This document shows positions 60,738 to 64,000 of a stretch of DNA of 64,000 bases, piece by piece; within the stretch, counting starts at the first letter, position 1, and each line of letters starts with the position of its first letter. The stretch spans positions 124,001 through 188,000 of the forward strand of contig ML991798.1 in NCBI GenBank assembly GCA_010094025.1, read 5' to 3'. The DNA comes from Viridothelium virens (Eukaryota > Ascomycota > Dothideomycetes > Trypetheliales > Trypetheliaceae). Under the pieces are notes generated by a model. It made no database searches and was not told the origin of the DNA. It saw only the letters and a list, made by a program, of their open reading frames with translations. Position numbers and translations under genes: made by a program.

Positions 60738-61794
60738 ATCTGGAGAGCTTCGCAAAGTAGAGGACGACTGAGATTACTCCTGTGGCACGTTAAACTTTGT
60801 CATGGTAGTGTTATGAAATGGCGTGAAGCAAAGAGCAGGATGGTGAGCAAAAATTGGGCGAGATCTTCCACGTCATCCATGGATATTAGGACGGTCGGAG
60901 CACTAATGGCGCATCAATATGGCGAATTCCCGACGTAGACGTAGAGATGAAGGATCACCATATGTCCTTCCACACCGGTGCTTGGCATTGGGCAATACGA
61001 ATGTGACCGTTGAACTTTGAGAACAGGCGTGGGGAGACTGTCGATCAGTGTGCGGGGAAATGGATTGGCCAATAGCGGTGACCCGGAAAGCAATCGTGGA
61101 TACGACAAGGATTATGATGACTGCTGTTGGAAAATCTTGCTGGACCATGGATAAATTTCCTGGGAAACAGTGGAATTTAAGCATCAGGCGAAATGCAAAA
61201 AGGAAGTCCTTTGATTCATTCCAGGGATGATGGCATGTGATATAGTACAAGTACGCTGATGATCGTGCCTTCATCGGAACATCATGGGGAATGATCTGGT
61301 GCCATGAAATGTGAGAAAAGATAAGAATACAAGAAAGAAAGAACCAGAGACTGCCACCTTCATATTGGCCACTTGAGGATATCGGTGGACATGCAAGTCA
61401 GAAGAAACCTAGCTCCCGGTCAGATTTGAGCAAATAGCCAGCCATATGATGAGATTCCGTATTGAGCCTAGATTCGAAGATTCGGGCTTGAGAGCATTTT
61501 CCGGCTCTGTGACAGCCCTCAATGCTCCATAAAATCTGGCTCGGACCATGCAATCATTACTCTAGTCAGTGCGCTTTTTTTTTTTTTGAAGATCTCTAAA
61601 CAAAATAGGTTCGACGGTCGCATGAAGGCTGCATGGCAAACAGTGGGCTGGAAAAAGATCCAAGGGTGCCACCGCAATATAAGAGTCAGGCAGCAATAAT
61701 TTGAGTTTGGGCCGGTGAATCAAAAAGCATCGCCTTCCCGGTACGTGGACAGTGTGTATGCTGTCAAACCTACACAACTCAAGAAGAGGCTCAA
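60738..61794. other. Promoter region of the MFS gene
   Basis: 1.06 kb between the MFS start and the regulator gene's stop. It contains a GATAAG near 61319, a site type used by nitrogen-regulating GATA factors, but too common to weigh heavily, and a 13-T run at 61575-61587. No coding exon seen. Confidence 0.45.
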
Positions 61795-64000
61795 TCATCC
61801 CCTTCTCTTTTGAGCCATTGGATCCATGTAGGCAGGGTTACTGTAATCCCAAGACCGCTTCTGTCCGCCTTGCAGAGTGCCAGCAACAACATCTTGCCAC
61901 ATCGTCGGTGTCACGTATGATTGCTGAGGGGCTGCCCCATAGGCAATACGCTGGTTGCCAGGAGTCGGTGAGTGATGCATCTGGCTGCCATGCGGTGATC
62001 CGGAGCCGACACTGGATACGCTGGAGAACGATGGTTGGCTCGGGTCTTGCGGGAGGGTAGCGAATCCGGCAGAAGTCGGGCCTGGGGCTTTGTGAGGTGG
62101 TGAACTTTGCGTGGCGGATCCATTGGTCGAAGACGTACCGAACGCTGTGTTCCATTGACTACGCGATGGTCAATTCGGGAAAATGTGGGGGCGGAAGGAG
62201 TTGTGTGACTTACTCAAAGATCCTCGACGGATTCCAGTGGCTGGGTTCAGATATCGGTATAGACCCTATTTGCTGGGCGTGTCTCTGACCCGTAGCCATC
62301 ATCATTAATGACTGTGCTGCGGGAGAGTCAGCCTTAGAGTCCGCATCGCCTGCTGAAATTGGTGGAGTTATTGGGTGTGCATTATGGTAGACCTGACCTG
62401 GCTGATCGAGAGATGAAGGGTCGTGAGTTGAGAGCTGCGCAGGACGATAATCATTTGGCGGGCTCGGATGATTTACATTGACTGGACTATTGTACGGAAA
62501 GCTTGGCTTGAGCTCGAATGGCTTGGCCAGATCGGCGGAAAAAGCTTCCCGTAAAGAGTTGATCTGTAACTGAACTTCTGGCATTGGCCATGCATTAATG
62601 CACTGCTCCATAATCCGCATGTGTCGAGTGAAATACTCTCGAGCGTCTGCATTTAGTTCAGGATCTGGTGAAGTGATTGCAACCTATACATATTAGGAAA
62701 AACTTGTGTAGGGGAGATCGAGGATCTTACTAGATGGAGTATCGTGCATGTCATGACTGCGTAAATGGTGAAGTTGACGCCGCGTTGCATGCAAAGCAAG
62801 CCTGGCAGACCGTAGTGTTGTAAAATTGCTTCTTGGAGCCTGCAAATCGTCTTTGCCGAAGCATAGCAGATACACATGTGTTGCTTCCAAGTATCGTTGA
62901 AATCCATACGAAACTGAAACTGAGGCCTATGGTGCATGACCACTGCCAGATGGTAGTAGCTATGGAGATTGGCAACGTAGTGAGAAGGAATCCAAGGCGT
63001 TGAGCCATCCTGCGGAAGTGCAATGTGAAGATCGCGAGGAAGACTTCGAGTCCATTGCGCAAAGACGTGACTATGCTCCATGAACTCAGGATCCAAAGGC
63101 CAGTCTTTCTTTTTCTTGCTCAGTCTTGAATACAGTTGATTGGTCCCCCGAATGTCCTTAATCAACTGCAACAAGTAGGAGAATTGCCGTGATATCTGGG
63201 CTTCACCGTCGTCAAGACCTGGTAAACGAGCTACACTGAAGTCTACCGAATCTAGCGGCACGCCAAAATTGTGCCGTCCTATGCAACGTTAGCCGGAGAA
63301 TCATCAACATAGGTCCAAAGATTCACCTTGTGGGGCACCAATCATCAGTTCGACAACGAATAGAGTGTGCCAGACTCGATACTTTGTTGAACAGTCGTAG
63401 ACGGAGGAACCACAGGATCTGCCCATCTGGTGAATTTCATGATGCTCGTGTAGCTCCAAGTCCTTGGCCATGAGTACAAGATTGGCAATCGTTGTCCATG
63501 AACGATAATAGTAGCCGCGTTTGGGCACTGCTTCCCGTGCCTTCAAAATGAGAAGAAAAGCTTGTATTGTGCTTATCCGTGGCACATCCCGGAAGCTCTC
63601 CTCGTGCTCTGCATAGGTCAGGTAGGCATTCTCTCATATTGGGGAGAGATAGTAGTACTCACTTGCAAAGAGAGCAAGCCACTTATCGGCCTCGGCTGGC
63701 TCATCTAGCATTCGGGACGAACATGCGAAGATACCCTCTAAAATCAAGGGCGAGATCTTTTCACGGCCTGTATGCCAATGCTGGTAAAAGTAGGGGCGGT
63801 TTAGAACGGGGACGTATGGGTGTATGTGGGAAAAGAAATATTCAAAGTATCGCATAGCTTGGTTTTCCGTAGGCATCATTGATGGTGGTATTCGAACGAC
63901 GGAGTCCGCACTGTGATGATCCGGAATGTGCAGCTGAACTTCTTCTAAAGCAGGCGTTTCTGCCAGAGTCTTGTGATTGGCGATATACGGAGCTAGGCAT
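61795..64000 (-). CDS. Zn2Cys6-type transcription factor (partial, 5' end outside window)
   Basis: Exons within the window: 64000-63663 (partial), 63608-63327, 63278-62731, 62683-62214 and 62158-61795, with introns of 47-55 nt. About 667 residues are visible, all downstream of where the DNA-binding zinc cluster would lie. The fungal_trans domain (PF04082) shows YFFSHIHPYVPVLNRPYFYQ, then PLILEGIFACSSRMLDEPAE, KAREAVPKRGYYYRSW and VWHTLFVVELMIGAPQGR. Further on come PRDLHIALPQDGSTPWIPSH and REYFTRHMRIMEQCINAWPM. A Pro/Ser/Gln-rich tail ends TPTMWQDVVAGT and MDPMAQKRRG. These blocks recall carbon-source regulators of the Ctf1/FarA or CLR-1 kind, but I cannot choose between them. It would be a nuclear activator; targets are unknown. 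Confidence 0.85.

Overview
This looks like nuclear DNA of a filamentous ascomycete (Pezizomycotina). Most genes carry short introns (47-112 nt, GT..AG, often with CTAAC or CTGAC near the 3' end). The protein families are fungal: DUF6594, DUF7025-AAA, DUF7708-like, DUF7587, RCR, Zn2Cys6, arginine-specific mitochondrial CPSase and a Dal5-type MFS carrier. The class cannot be fixed from the sequence alone. I found no rRNA, tRNA, CRISPR or recognisable transposon or virus-derived element.

Layout. 0-12 kb: a vezatin/Inp2-like membrane protein (-), a conserved fungal orphan (+), EMC6 (+) and the large subunit of mitochondrial carbamoyl-phosphate synthase (-). 12.9-19.1 kb: a head-to-head pair, a DUF7025-AAA ATPase (-) and a DUF7708/NACHT-like protein with a lost P-loop (+). 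19.1-25.9 kb: gene-poor, with a 56-codon spliced microgene, one doubtful orphan and a DUF6594 membrane protein. 25.9-33 kb: an amino-acid transporter and the U2 snRNP factor SF3B1/Hsh155, both (-). 33.5-37.6 kb: a cytochrome P450 (+) and a GH16 glucanase (-). 39.9-47.5 kb: VPS8 (-), a GPALPP/DUF3752 protein (+) and an RCR-type membrane protein (+). 48.6-55.7 kb: alanyl-tRNA synthetase (-), a conserved fungal orphan (+) and the FAN1 nuclease (+). 56.5-64 kb: a DUF7587 protein (+), an allantoate-permease-family MFS carrier (-) and a Zn2Cys6 regulator that runs off the right edge (-).

The genes do not form one pathway. Housekeeping genes (arginine synthesis, splicing, translation, endosome tethering, ER membrane insertion, DNA crosslink repair) alternate with typical accessory fungal families. 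Several pairs share short divergent promoters: AAA/DUF7708, SF3B1/P450, VPS8/GPALPP and AlaRS/orphan. I rebuilt exon structures by hand from splice sites and reading-frame continuity; every multi-exon model below closes in frame. The least ordinary part is the AAA plus DUF7708 pair and the gene-poor stretch after it.
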